A stretch of DNA of 64,000 nucleotides from Clavelina lepadiformis (GCF_947623445.1 NC_135245.1:131501-195500); one strand, 5' to 3'; counted from the stretch's first letter, positions 34,257-45,944 are shown. The notes: a model not told the origin generated them from the letters alone. Numbers and translations are program-made.

Positions 34257-35027
34257 AACAATTTTGTATAAAATATCGCAAATAACCTGGAAACTTCAAA
34301 CCAAGACCAGCAATGGCGGGACACTGCAGTTACTGACAAATTGCTGAACCAGAGCCACGTAAAAATGTTTCCATAAACCCGGAAACAACGGCAAATTACA
34401 AAAATTTTTCTCAAGATGTTTGCTGCCACTTGTTGGTAAAAGTTAGATGATTCGTTTGTGATTGTGACGTCACATTCGATTATAAATGTTGATGACTTCC
34501 AATATCATTTCTTTAACTTACCTTTCTCTCTCCCGCACAATAGCGAAGATAGATGAAGTTGAGGGCTTATTTGTTGTTTATATTAGAAGTCTATTAAAAT
34601 AGTTCTAATAATAATTGGCTTTGATTCCTTTATCAGCAAGGGAGCGCTAGGCAGCATTATTTTATGACAAATATTTGTTCGTTGTATTATTACTTATGTG
34701 AAGTACATATTACACAACAAACATCTCCGCCACGAAAACCGACTACACTGGCGGTTATTGTTACAACATGAGCGAGGTACAATTGAAGATGATAACTTGT
34801 TTTACTTCTGCTACGATGGTATGAGTTCTCATTCCTCAAACGGCGTGACTATTGCTGTTAGTAGTTTAAATTCTGTCTATACAAATTACTAAATGATAAA
34901 GTTCTCATTTTTATTTATTATCAGACACAATGGCTTACGCCTTTGGGCAAAGCTTACTGAATGTTACATTGCGCAGTGGTAACCAGTAAAATCGATAACG
35001 TAAAAAACGGTTCGTTTAACTCTAAAC

Positions 35028-35142
35028 CATACGTGTCAAACTCCCGGCCCGCGGGCCACATCCAGCCCGCTTCACAATAAAACTTGGCCCGTGTAGTTAT
35101 TTCATACATTGAACTATTTCCGGCCCGCGAGATCATTGTACA
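35028..35142 (+). repeat. hAT-type element fragment
   Basis: CATACGTGTCAAACTCCCGG followed by CCCGCGGGCCACATCCAGCC is the left end of a widespread hAT type (CAGGGGTGTCAAACTC...). The far end was not found. Confidence 0.45.
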
Positions 35143-35150
35143 GTAGCCTC

Positions 35151-35300
35151 CCAGATAGCACGTAGTTGTCGGCCCGACGGCTACAACGAGCTATTCTCGC
35201 TATAGCGATTGTAGCTCCTCTGCCGCTGACGAGTAGCAAGCTAGACGTCGCGTTTTTACGCCGTCTAAAGCTCTTTGTCGGGCCGACAGAGGTCCATTAG
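35151..35300 (+). repeat. Dispersed repeat starting CCCAGATAGCACG
   Basis: Shares its end CCCAGATAGCACGT and a GC-rich interior with words such as TCGGCCCGAC and TTTGTCGG with the inverse of 47995-48194. Family unknown. Confidence 0.4.
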
Positions 35301-35781
35301 TGAAGTTAGATGATAGCCTACCGTAAAAATGTTTAGAACAAAATAATGATTATACATACATAAGTAAGTTATATTTAATATGTTTAAAATATAAATTTTA
35401 TTATTTAATGATGTTTGTAACAGTCTGAAAGGTTTTATCACTAAATGTTAGTAACAATTATAATAATTATGGTAATTGCTATAGTAATAACGCCTTTGGT
35501 TTTTTATTGAAATAGTTTAAATGTAACACGTATTATACTTTTTTGTACATTCTGCGTTTTAATTAAACAGTTAATTAAAAAAACATTTTTAAGTAATCAA
35601 ACGACGTCATTATGATGTTTTTTCTGCTTTGAGACTATATATTCTACCTTCTCCTCGTAGTCTAGTCTGAACAATGTGGTATTGCGGTTGGTGCAGTACC
35701 GTATAAAGTTTGGATCAAGGTTGCCACTCGTAGGAATTTTACCCTACGGTAGGTTTTTTTGGCCCCTTGTAGGGTGTAGGG

Positions 35782-36260
35782 TAGGGGTGGCCAAACTGCA
35801 GCTCTTTGAGCCTTTGATTGCGGCTCTTTAATGAATTAGACATGCATTTTCCCGGTCTAGACGAGTTGTTTGATCAGATTATGAAACAATATGTTCTGTC
35901 ACACGTAGTAACAATGGACTCATTGTTAGTAATAATCAAATTACACACCAAAAAGTACATTATTGTACAGAAGTGTGCTAACTTGTACACTGTAGTTACG
36001 TAAACTGTCAGATTGAAGCTGTACGTCAGGGCTGACCTAGTTTTAAGTGTAATGTTATAGCCTACTAATAATTGCAAAAAGAGTTGGTGAAGCCCAGGTG
36101 GAGACTCATAGTATCACCACGCAGCACTAATGTTAATCAATAGCTACACTTCGTTGTAAGTGAATAAATTCGTGTTTTTTATTGTGTTTGTGTTGTGGCT
36201 CTTTTAAAACTGGAATTTGTTATATGCGGCTCGAGCATGAAGCAGGTCTGGCCACCCCTG
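35782..36260 (+). mobile_element. hAT MITE with perfect target duplication
   Basis: A 479-bp element. Left end TAGGGGTGGCCAAACT, inverted right end CAGGGGTGGCCAGACC. Identical 8-bp duplications GTGTAGGG at 35774-35781 and 36261-36268. A partial copy of the same element lies at 41255-41530. Inserted into the outer hAT element. Confidence 0.86.
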
Positions 36261-36369
36261 GTGTAGGGTGACCCTACGGGTTTTTCACCTTTATTCATAG
36301 ATTTCCTTTTGTTTAAAGTAAAATAAAAATAAATTCAAATAATAAATTTACTGAATAATGACAAAAACA

Positions 36370-37560
36370 GGGACTGGGTAAAACCTGGACACGACGCAAT
36401 CCGCGGATCGTCCATGGACGGTTGAAAATGGACGATTTTTGCGTAAGCGTCCATGGACGCTTTTACGCAAAACCGACGTTTTCCCGTAATCGTCCATGGA
36501 CGGTTGTTGAAATAGGCTTAAATCAGTTGTTTTTCGAGATCGTCCATGGACGGTTGAAAATGGACGATTTTTGCGTAAGCGTCCATGGACGCTTTTACGC
36601 AAAACCGACGTTTTCCCATAATTGTCCATGGACGGTTGTTGAAATAGGCTTAAATCAGTTGTTTTTCGAGATCGTCCATGGACGATTTTAGGAAAAGCTT
36701 AAATAGCGGATATGAGGAAAGCGTCCATGGACAGTTGTGGGATTAGGCTTAAAAAGCGTCCATGGACGATTTTAGGATAAGCTTAAATAGCGAGATGATG
36801 AAAATGTCCGTGGACAGTTATGGAATAGGCTTAAATAGTGGATATGATGTAGTGTCCATGGACTGTTTTGGGGTAGGCTTAAATAGTGGATATGATGTAC
36901 CGGTAGTGTCCATGGACTGTTTTGGGATAGGCTTAAATAGTGCATATGATGAAGTATTCATGGACGGTTATGGGATAGACTTAAATAGCGGATATGATGA
37001 AGTATCCATGGACGGTTATGGGATAGGCTTAAATAGTGGATATGATGAAGTATCCATGGACGGTTATGGGATAGGCTTAAATAGTGGATATGATGAAGTA
37101 TCCATGGACGGTTATGGGATAGGCTTAAATAGTGGATATGATGAAGTATCCATGGACGGTTATAGGATAGGCTTAAATAGTGGATATGATGAAGTATCCA
37201 TGGACTGTTTTGAGATAGGCTTAAAAAACGTCCATGGACGATTTTAGGAAAAGCTTAAATAGCGAATATGATGAAAGTGTCCATGGACAGTTATGGGATA
37301 GGCTTAAATAGTGGATATGATGTCAGCATCCAGCAAGCATGGACAGTTTTGGGGTGATATGCAGAAATGATAGGACATGCAAAGACGTCCATGGGTTTTG
37401 GGATAGACTTAAATGATGTATTTTGGATTAACGTCCATTTAAGGGTTTTGGGATCTAGGTTTAAAATTAAATGATGGATATTGGAAAAACGTCCATGTAC
37501 GGTTTTGGGTTAGGCTAAAGTGATACAGTTATAGGCATCTATAAGCTGGACACGACACAA
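36370..37560 (+). repeat. Left inverted repeat of the foldback element
   Basis: The outer part has units of about 125 bp containing GTCCATGGAC palindromes; the inner part has a regular 48-bp unit (palindrome starts near 37005, 37053, 37101, 37149, 37197). CGTCCATGGACG, a perfect 12-bp palindrome, recurs in the outer units. Because 48 is a multiple of three, a 161-codon frame at 36762-37247 translates to a 16-residue repeat, MDGYGIGLNSGYDEVS; this is likely fortuitous. Confidence 0.8.
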
Positions 37561-38016
37561 TCCATGGACTGTTGAAAATTTTGAGTAATTATTTCGTGGC
37601 ATGACCAACTTTTTTATTTATGTGTCTTTACTGTAAATTGTTGTTATTATTCTGATTTAGATATAACATTACTGATCTCAATACATATTACTCTGATATT
37701 GTAAGTGTATTTTAGATCATTTTTACGTGCTAATGGCAAATGTTTTTGTGGCACTTGGGATAAATGGATGTTTCAGCATAGCAAACATGAAAGGCAACAA
37801 GACAGTTTGAATTGTGGCTCACTTGCTTTAAAGGTATTTTTAGAAAGGATGAATTCAAATTTGTGAAGATTAAGTATATATATAATCACTATTATTATTA
37901 GTATATATTATCACTAATTCAAACTATTTGACATCACAATGTGTAATCGTGTATATTCCTAAAATCAAATTGGATTGTAAAAAATAGCTTTTCTATCAAT
38001 AAGTGGCATATTGCAG

Positions 38017-39685
38017 GAAGCTCAAAGAATCCTTAATGAAAGTTCTTCCGAGGAATAGATCGATACGGACAGCGAGTCCTGCAAAAAGTATCGCATGGAC
38101 TTTGGCAATTTACTGCTTGATTCCACCGGTGAGAGGCTGTTGGGCTTTTAATTAGAACTGCAGTATTTGTAGCATGTTGTGACCTTGTTGTTGTTTAAGG
38201 TCGTTGAAGTATACCACATAATTTTCCAGAAGAGCACTAAACCATACTTATGTATAAAGTTAATGTAAAAGAGATTTATAGGAAAACCACCAACATTTTT
38301 AACCTGACTTTAAACAGATTAACTATTTTGTTCGTTGTTGTATTTGTAACTGGCACATTGTTGGTCTTGAATTTGTTAACTAAATATTTTTAAAAACTGT
38401 ATACTTCTGTTTTCACAACAAAGTATTTTAATGTAAAAATGCAGATAGATTTATTTCATTTTGCAGACTATGATGTATTGTTGAGTTTTTGCAATATATG
38501 CCACAATCAAGACCCATCTGAAATTGACCAGCAAAAGACAGAATGGGTAAACCTTGTTCATCATATAATATATTAACTTAGGCAGATTTAACCATCATTG
38601 CATACAGTTTAGTAGGTATTATAAGCTGCAACTATTTTACCACTGTAGTGAAACTATTTCGAACTGGGCAGCGGCAGATATCAGATTTTGGAGAAGTTTA
38701 TTTTCAGTTTTACTGTGGTCTAGGCCAAATTTTGAACTTTTTACTTTTAGCTTGATACTTCAACAGGACCATGATAATCTCTATCGTCGTTTCTTCGCAT
38801 GACTTAAACCTGGCACTGATTGTGACATATTTTTTATTGGTTTTTGCATCATATTGCCCAAATTTCAAACTTTTTGCCAGTTTAAATAAAAAGACCTAGC
38901 GTCGTTAATGCATTGCAACTGAGTATCGAACACAAGCCATGCACAAAGTTTGCTCATTTGTTTCAGATGTTACTCTATGTTTCTACATTCAGATAATAAA
39001 TGTCTACGAGCACACAGGTCCAGCAGTGCATAGTTTTATTTTTGTATAATTCCTGTTCTACAACCAAAAATTGTGTACATAAAAATTACTTAACTCAAAC
39101 ACAACTAGAAAATTTAAAATCACTTTTAAAATTCTAGTTGTTTTAATTTTGCACTCGTGGTTCCAAAACACTTATGAAAAAACTAAGTTAATGACTTGTG
39201 TTTTTTTTGATAGGTTGTTTTAACTTTATAGAACACCTATACCATGCTCAAGCATATGTGGGCAGTACTGCGGTACTATAGTACCGAATTACTTTTTTCA
39301 AGAAATTACAGTCAGTCCCGGTAATCAGTACTTTTCGTGTGATTAGTTAAAATTTAACAAGTTTATGTTCAAAAAACACATGTTAATTACTCCTTAATAC
39401 CAATTGTAGCATCTGTTGATCTTTTTTAATCTAGAAGTGTCAAGCAAAATTGCGAACAAGTAACCTTTACCGCAGCAAATATTGCATTTGCTGCAGCATC
39501 TTTTACACGAAAAGTGCTGTCTGTTCACCTCTTTGCTTAAGAGATCACTTTACAGGATTTAATTGTCTATATTGTTTTTTCAGATTGAATGCAGTCTTTG
39601 TTGTCGATGGGTTCATCAGAATTGTGTACCATTAATACAGTATTTGTCGCAGGAATATTTTTGCAGCACCTGCAAAAAAGAATAA
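38017..39685 (+). pseudogene. Spliced PHD-finger coding module inside the foldback element
   Basis: Three segments with splice signals and matching phase: 38017-38128, 38467-38546 and 39584-39685. The joined product reads LLLDSTDYDVLLSFCNIC, a polar linker with KTEW, then IECSLCCRWVHQNCVP and EYFCSTCKKE-stop. Its ligands follow the PHD pattern Cys4-His-Cys3 (CNIC, CSLC, HQNC, CSTC). The 38017 segment has an in-frame TAG at 38056-38058 after NESSSEE, with the serine/acidic run continuing as IDTDSESC; so either the frame begins after it (ATG at 38086) or the gene is decayed. It could be a transposase C-terminus or a captured host exon set. No upstream exons were assigned. Confidence 0.6.
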
Positions 39686-39778
39686 ATGGATTAATACAAA
39701 TTTTTGTGTTTGACGCGAAAGTGAATATATTCAATTTTAAGCAATATATGACGAAATAAAATCGAGATTAGGTGTTAC

Positions 39779-40286
39779 CAGGGCCGGATTAAGGCGGGGG
39801 CTGATGGGGCTGCAGCCCCAGGTCCACACCCAAATATAGGCCCACCACTGCACTAAGTCAATGAAACAACTAAGGTAGCCTAGGCTAATACAAATCTCCC
39901 AGCTATTATTGAAAACACAGTCCATGCACTGTAAAACCCAACCTGGTTATTATGACGCAACAATCAAAATTGCGTAAATAAATAAAAAATCATTTGCGTT
40001 CGTCTATGAGGCAGAAAAGGTTGAATTCCTTAGCTATACTCTGCATCGAAAACGACATTTTGCAAAAAATAGACACCGATGACATTATTAAGAGCTTTGC
40101 ATTGTCTAAATCCAGAAAATGCATCATTTGAATGTGTGCATACAAAGTAAATATATACTTTGTTTATGTATTAATATTTGTTTTTCGTTTCAATTGTGGT
40201 TAGTTTTTAGTACAACGAATAGAATAAAAAATAGGCCTCTGACTATCATAGAGCCCCAGGCCCATAAAAAGCTTAATCCGGTCCTG
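39779..40286 (+). mobile_element. hAT MITE inside the foldback element
   Basis: A 508-bp element. Left end CAGGGCCGGATTAAGG, inverted right end CAGGACCGGATTAAGC. Identical 8-bp duplications GGTGTTAC at 39771-39778 and 40287-40294. It lies just after the PHD module. Confidence 0.87.
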
Positions 40287-40599
40287 GGTGTTACGCTGCT
40301 CACAGTTATAGTAAAATATGTACAATTTAACACATTAAGCTTGAGTGATGATGAAAACAACTTGGTTAAAGTCTTTAATCACATAATTTAAAAAGTTTTT
40401 GGAATTGGAGTTTATTCAGACCCAGATTGGAAAGTTCGCTGTTCTTGGGTGAGAAATCCCCTGTGCTACATTATGAAAGAATAGCCATTGTACGCCCAAT
40501 TAATTATATTCCTCCCCCGCGTTCACATTCAAATACTGAGTGAGTTTTTACTGGATTGACGATGATGGTCACTTCTCTCCTGTCAGCTCATCTTATAAC

Positions 40600-41234
40600 A
40601 AAAATCGTTCATGGATGCTTTTTAAGCCCATCTCAAAACAGTCCATGGACACTTCATCAAATCCACTATTTCAGCCTATGCCATAACTGTCCAAGGATAC
40701 TTTCATCATATGCACTATTTAAGCCTATCCCATAACCATCCATGGATACTTCATCATATCCACTATTTAAGCCTATCCCATAACCGTCCATGGATACTTC
40801 ATCATATCCACTATTTAAGCCTATCCCATAATGGTCCAGGGATACTTCATCATCTCGCTATTTAAGCTTTTCCTAAAATCGTCCATGGACGCTTTTTAAG
40901 CCTATCCCACAACCGTCAATCGACGATTTCCCTATTTCCGCTATTTAAGCTTTTCCTAAACTCGTCCATGGACGCTTACGCAAAAATCGTCCATTTTCAA
41001 CCCTCCATGGACGATCTCGAAAACACTGCTTTAAACTTATCCTAAAAACTACCCATGGACGCTTTGTTAAAAAATAACTCATTTAAGCCTATTTCAATAA
41101 CCGTCCATGGACGATTAAGGGAAAACGTCGGATTTGCGTAAAAGCGTCCATGGACGCTTACGCAAAAATCGTCCATTTTCAACCGTCCATGGACGATCCG
41201 CGGATTGCGTCGTGTCCAGGTTTTACCCAGTGCC
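40600..41234 (-). repeat. Right inverted repeat of the foldback element
   Basis: Inverse of the left repeat, about half as long, with the same unit types and ending in the inverse of CTGGGTAAAACCTGGACACG. The outermost 100 bp or so are nearly identical to the left end. Confidence 0.8.
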
Positions 41235-41254
41235 ACAAAAACATAGTCTAAGCC

Positions 41255-41530
41255 AGGGGTGGCGAAACTGCGGCTCTTTAATGAATTATCATTGTTGAAT
41301 TAGACATGCATTTTCCCGTCTAGACGAGTTGTTTGATCAGATTATGAAACAATGCGTTCTATCTCATGTAGTACCAATGGACTCATTGTAGTAATGATGG
41401 ACACTTTAGTTAAGTAAATTGTCAGATTGAAGCTGTACTTCAGGGCTGACCTAGTTTTAAGTCTTGGTTATGGTTATACTAATAATTGTAAATTGCAAAA
41501 AGAGTTGGAGAAGCCCAGCAGGTGGAGACT
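41255..41530 (+). repeat. Truncated copy of the 35782 hAT MITE
   Basis: Starts CAGGGGTGGCGAAACTGCGG and follows the left part of 35782-36260 in the same orientation (TTAGACATGCATTTTCCCG, GACGAGTTGTTTGATCAGAT). The right end is not found. It starts about 20 bp outside the foldback element. Confidence 0.65.
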
Positions 41531-41807
41531 GGAGAGTGAGATAAAAGTGAGTGAGAAATTTTCTGATAATTTTGACTTCACACCAAGACTAGGCTAGCTC
41601 GGTTGCATGCAAATGCTAGACGATCATATATGAATAAATATTGTGCTCATGATCGTGTTGCTGCGGAAGAGGTGGAATTTATGGACAATGATGATTTTCC
41701 TTTTTGTTTTTGATCTCAGAAGATCACTGCCTAATTAGTTTCTTAGACAACTTTGTGATTTATATTCATAAATGTTTGTCATTTGATAATGGTACAGTAA
41801 CTGTGGG

Positions 41808-43058
41808 CATAGGCGCCGAAGTTTACAAAATGTAGGGCGGAAAAGTTAATGGGTTCATATGTTTGGGAATTCCCCATGTCAAGGATTGTTGTAAAAACAC
41901 AAAATAACATAAAATATACTTCTAATCAACGTTATTTGCGACAACAACCATGCTACAAGTTTTTGCTTTTTATAAAAATTCTAGACTTGTTGGTTATGCT
42001 AACCTAACACTTATAGCTCAATTGTATTTATCGTCCGTGATTTTCTGCACCTCTTCTAGTTTTGCTCTCCCTATTCTCTTTAAACACTTCGCATGCGTCG
42101 TCCCAAGGTTATTTTTGGTCATTATGTTTGTCTGTACAGACGTAACACCAGAGATGGGAAAACACTTCCAACAAAAGCATATCAGTCGAATCCGGTTAAT
42201 TGCATAGTCAATTTGCCAAGCCTTTTTATGCGATTAAACGAATTATGCGTTTATGCAAAGGTGCAAATTCCACTTATTTTCTTACTTGACGTGCGATGCT
42301 GGTCACGTGTAAAAACGTCAATACGCAAAACACTAACGTTTATTGTGTATAGCGATCATTCATTCATTCAAGCACGCAAAAGATGAAAACATGCTTTCTT
42401 GCATTTGTGTTTTTAAGCGAACAAATGTGGCCATGTCCGCCCCTTCAAACTGTAGTCGTTGGCGAATTGTATGAAGTACATGCAGAACTTCTTTATTTTT
42501 TGGTGTTGTCACAACGATTGCGTCAGCAGAGCTTTCTTTATTGTTCTCGTCTTTTTCAACTTGTATGTTTCGTAAAACTTCTTCACATATTACGGCATCA
42601 TCTTAACGCAATGCTTAAATGAAACTAAAACAGTGCGAATGTTAATATGAGCGTATTGATAGCCACATGTTAATACTTAAATTGAGCATTGTTGGTTTCA
42701 TTGTTTCATAACAAAGCGCAGTACAAGTCACAAAGCTTATGCATTGCGTGTGCGCTCCCAGTGCGCGTTGTTTTCAATTTTATCTTTTAAAAACTTTTGA
42801 ATAATCGAATAAATTATCTTCATTTTTATTCAATTAAGCGGATTATGCAATAAACCGTTATGCGATAAACCGAAGTATTGTCTTTATAAATGATAGACTA
42901 CGCCTACGGTTTGGGACTTGCGCCCTTTATGCGATAAAACGAATTATGTGATTATCCAGAATGCAATTAACCGGATTTGACTGTATAACCTTTTGAACAT
43001 AAAATCGCTATTATTTGTTAGAAAAATCCACCCTGTCCACCCAAGTTCGGCGCCCGTG
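41808..43058 (+). mobile_element. hAT element with perfect target duplication
   Basis: A 1251-bp span. Left end CATAGGCGCCGAAGTT, inverted right end CACGGGCGCCGAACTT. Identical 8-bp duplications ACTGTGGG (41800-41807 and 43059-43066). About 800 bp of it is a nested TA-flanked element, so the original was about 450 bp and non-coding. Confidence 0.82.
42182..42983 (+). mobile_element. Tc1/mariner-pogo-type MITE nested in the hAT element
   Basis: Left end TCAGTCGAATCCGGTTAATT and inverted right end CAGTCAAATCCGGTTAATTG, with TA dinucleotides beside both ends. Subterminal words (TTTTATGCGATTAAACGAAT left; inverse near 42935 right) extend the inverted repeats. No transposase frame. Confidence 0.6.
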
Positions 43059-43767
43059 ACTGTGGGTATGAGACACTGTGTTAACATTGCCTATTTGCAC
43101 GTATGATACGGTAACTAGCTTATTTGTTGTAATTTATCATTTCCTTGATTTTAACACTATGAGTCTATGACAAGTGCTTCAATGTTTTGCAGACAGTATT
43201 CCACTAACTGTAAAATTAATATTGCAATTTTTTAATGTTTTTGTGATGTTAGTTATGACATTTGGCAGCCTAATGTACTTGTAAAGGAATATTTCGCACT
43301 GTGAGTTGTTTACTGTGATGCTGTATCGTACTGTGAGTTGTTTTTTTTTTTTAAATAATTTTTCGGTTAGAAGATGTCTTATGATGGCTTGCTTTAGTTT
43401 GATAGAGTTTGCTTGGTGTATATAGGGTATGATAACATGTATGGCTCAGCTTCACCACTAAAATTCAGATAATTGAGGTAAGATAACCCTGGTGGTTTAT
43501 ATTCTGACTTAGTTGTTGAGTATAAGCACCAAAGAATGTTATCTGCTATTGCTCTTGTTATAAATTCAACATTACTGATATATTCAATTAGTGGAAACAC
43601 AAACGTCAGTAAATGTTGAACTACTTTAGTTCTGGTGCTTTTGAACTGAAACTAAAGTAGCTATAAAGTGCTATAAAACTGCCAAAATTTCTTTTTTTTT
43701 TTGTTCAAACTGCGTAGGGAGATATAGGGTTTTGTTAGGTGTTTTGAGTGGCAACACTGGTTTGGAT

Positions 43768-45150
43768 TGAGGATGTAACATTCAGAAGATAAGAAGGCAC
43801 GCAAAAACTGGTGTTTTGGTGGATTTTAAACTGTAGTTTGGTTTATTAGTAATGCTGCTGAAAAGCGGTTATAGACTTGACGCAAATGCAAGTGCTACAT
43901 GCACCAATTGCAGTTCAGTTACATCGTAATATGAAACAGGCGCATGCACATGACTCGTTGATCGGTTGATGTGCATCTCTGTCTCACACCAGACTACGTA
44001 AAGAGTTTGGAATAAGCTAATGACCTTTGTCACTGTGTGTTTTGCAGAGTTAATGCTGCGTCATTTTACGTAAGGCAGTTTATTTTCTGTTTCAAGATTA
44101 TGAATCAATATTCAACAAAAGTATAGTCTATAGTTCAAACCATTTGGCACGAAAAAGATATCCACTATATTTTGAGTGCTCGGCAAAAATTCGATATAAA
44201 ATGTGCCCTGTAAGAACGAAATGCATACGAGTCGTGCAAGCAAAGTCAATATCTGAAGAGGTTCATTAATAGGCTAGGTGTCCAAGACTGCCAAGTTTTG
44301 TAACTTTATCTTGAGCGAAACATGTATTTTAGACGGGGTGGTCAAAAAGCCCCTCATGTTTTTTTTGAGTGTCTCTGGCACTCGCGAAAATAGAGTTAAG
44401 GTGTGTAATTTTGCACATGTATTGTACAATAGTTTCTAATTTGACTAATAACAACATTTAACACCACCACCTGTTCCAGAAATGCCTAACACCCAGGAAA
44501 TAAGGAATATATTATTCTTGATATTGCTGTTATTATAAATTTTATGTAATGTTTTAAAACAGATATGGGCTACGTATGAGACAATCTTCATATTAATATT
44601 CAAGGTGAAAAAATGAAAGTATTTTGTCTTTTCCAAATTTAGAGGTGATAAGCTATGCTAGGCCTATCAATTTTTTGTTTTTGCAGTGCAAATACTTCTT
44701 TTACGACACCAATCCTAGTATCAAGGTAGATAACCTTGATATGCAATGTTTATATAGTACTGTACTGACTGCAATCTTTGTTTTGTGGTGCCAATATCAG
44801 AGCAATATAGTATTCGTATTTCACTAAATGCAGCATTTGATACTAACAATATACATTTCATGTTTTTTGCAGTTCTGTGACTTTTCAACAAACCGATAAT
44901 CAGGCAAGTGCTTCACATCAATTGCTCACAGAATGGTAAGTTCAAGTTGTACTGAACTAAATAAATTTTCCTAGAAAAACTAGATGTAAAAAGGAGTAAA
45001 GTAAAAGTTTTTTTGTAAAATACTTTGGTGGGATACCAATTATTATCATATGTCACAAGCTCTTGGTAATGTTGTGCAAATATTTGAACAGTGATAGACA
45101 ATCTACTATTCTTTTACTGGAAAGAATTTGGGGACAAGCATAACAAAACA
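43768..45150. other. Intergenic stretch before the DUF4806 exons
   Basis: Upstream exons of the DUF4806 gene may lie here but none could be assigned. No other gene seen. Confidence 0.35.
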
Positions 45151-45155
45151 CTCTA

Positions 45156-45944
45156 ATGCTCCAGTCTCTTCATCGCCGATTTGTTGAAGGGCAGATACCA
45201 TCAACTTCTTCGGTGGAACACTTCAACTTGCCGATTGGTTCATTTGAAGATTTTGATAGGGTGGAGCCACTGCTGGCAGAGAAATCACAAGCGAGTGTTC
45301 TTGTAAGTGCAATATTTAGGTTAATATCCAAGTTACTGATAATACAGTAATACGAATATCGAATATTTTCATCTCTATAATCTAATTGCTATGGGGGACT
45401 ACCCTGACATTTTTTCACTTACAACTTTGATAATGCTTCCATGTAAAAGCATGGTTACAACACAGTAATTACTTGAATGGTCACAATAAACTATGCCTTT
45501 GTAAACAGTAACATAATGCCACCAAACAACTGATTCTTATCAGGATTTATTTTGATTTCCTATCTAGCAACAATAGGTGACATAACAGGGAAAGTTGTTA
45601 TCAGCACGATTCTGAGCAAATTGTTGACATCTGAACTGGCAACCAGTCTTAATTGGATGGGAAAGGGTCACAAGAGAGGAATGCATTCATCACAACTCGC
45701 AAAAGCTGCTATAGGTGAATAAGTCAAAATTGAGTTTGCTAAGTCCTGTTTTGATTTTTTTAGGTTGCTTACTGCTTCATTGTTTTAAGATGTATTGTGA
45801 TTGTTATTTACTATTATCTGTCCATGATGTTTACTCCAATACAGTATTTAGTTTTGATGTCATTATACTTTAGATGCTGCCAAGAATTCTGGTATCAAGG
45901 AAGCAGAGAGTATCTGCGAGGTCAAGAAATGTGAAAAACGCTAG
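45156..45944 (+). CDS. DUF4806-domain protein, C-terminal exons
   Basis: Three segments join in phase: about 45156-45306, 45568-45714 and 45874-45944. The product includes FNLPIGSFEDFDRVEPLL, then VTTIGDITGKVV, TILSKLLTSELATSLNWMGK and a stop after KKCEKR. The pattern LP...F...E..L, then a TIGxD-like turn, ILxxLLTxxLAxxxNWxGK, is that of DUF4806, a domain of unknown function common in invertebrate proteins often linked to transposon-rich families. The donor of the first exon (GTGCAA) is weak, although phase requires it; an alternative GTAAGT three bases upstream would break the frame. The 5' part was not found. The Mutator-like element begins only 40 bp after the stop, so the gene's 3' region may be disrupted. 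Confidence 0.5.

Larger units (their letters stand above)
34257..35707. other. Intergenic stretch with repeat fragments
   Basis: No gene. A hAT-type fragment at 35028-35142 and a dispersed repeat at about 35151-35300 are described separately. Confidence 0.45.
36370..41234 (+). mobile_element. Foldback (Mutator-type) element with long tandem-repeat TIRs
   Basis: The two ends are GGGACTGGGTAAAACCTGGA and, inverted, GGCACTGGGTAAAACCTGGA. They are flanked by the identical 9-bp duplication ACAAAAACA (36361-36369 and 41235-41243). The inverted repeats are long (about 1.2 kb left, 0.63 kb right) and built of tandem units, the structure of foldback elements such as FB in flies. A 9-bp duplication fits the Mutator superfamily. 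The interior (37.6-40.6 kb) has no transposase that I recognise but contains three exons of a PHD-type finger and a hAT MITE. It probably depends on a transposase made elsewhere. Confidence 0.8.
35716..43759 (+). mobile_element. 8-kb hAT-bounded composite of nested elements
   Basis: Left end CAAGGTTGCCACTC and inverted right end CAGTGTTGCCACTC, flanked by identical 8-bp duplications GTTTGGAT (35708-35715 and 43760-43767). The span therefore arose as one hAT insertion that later received others: a hAT MITE (35782-36260), a foldback element (36370-41234) itself holding a MITE (39779-40286), part of another copy of the first MITE (41255-41530), and a hAT element (41808-43058) holding a TA-type element (42182-42983). 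Without these insertions only about 1.2 kb of the original element remains, with no transposase seen. Confidence 0.75.

Noticed and set aside
36348-36691. Overlapping open frames on both strands with repeated VHGR-type peptides
   Set aside because: They are translations of the palindromic foldback repeat units.
41042-41236. Open frame on the minus strand with the same repeated peptides
   Set aside because: Translation of the right foldback arm.
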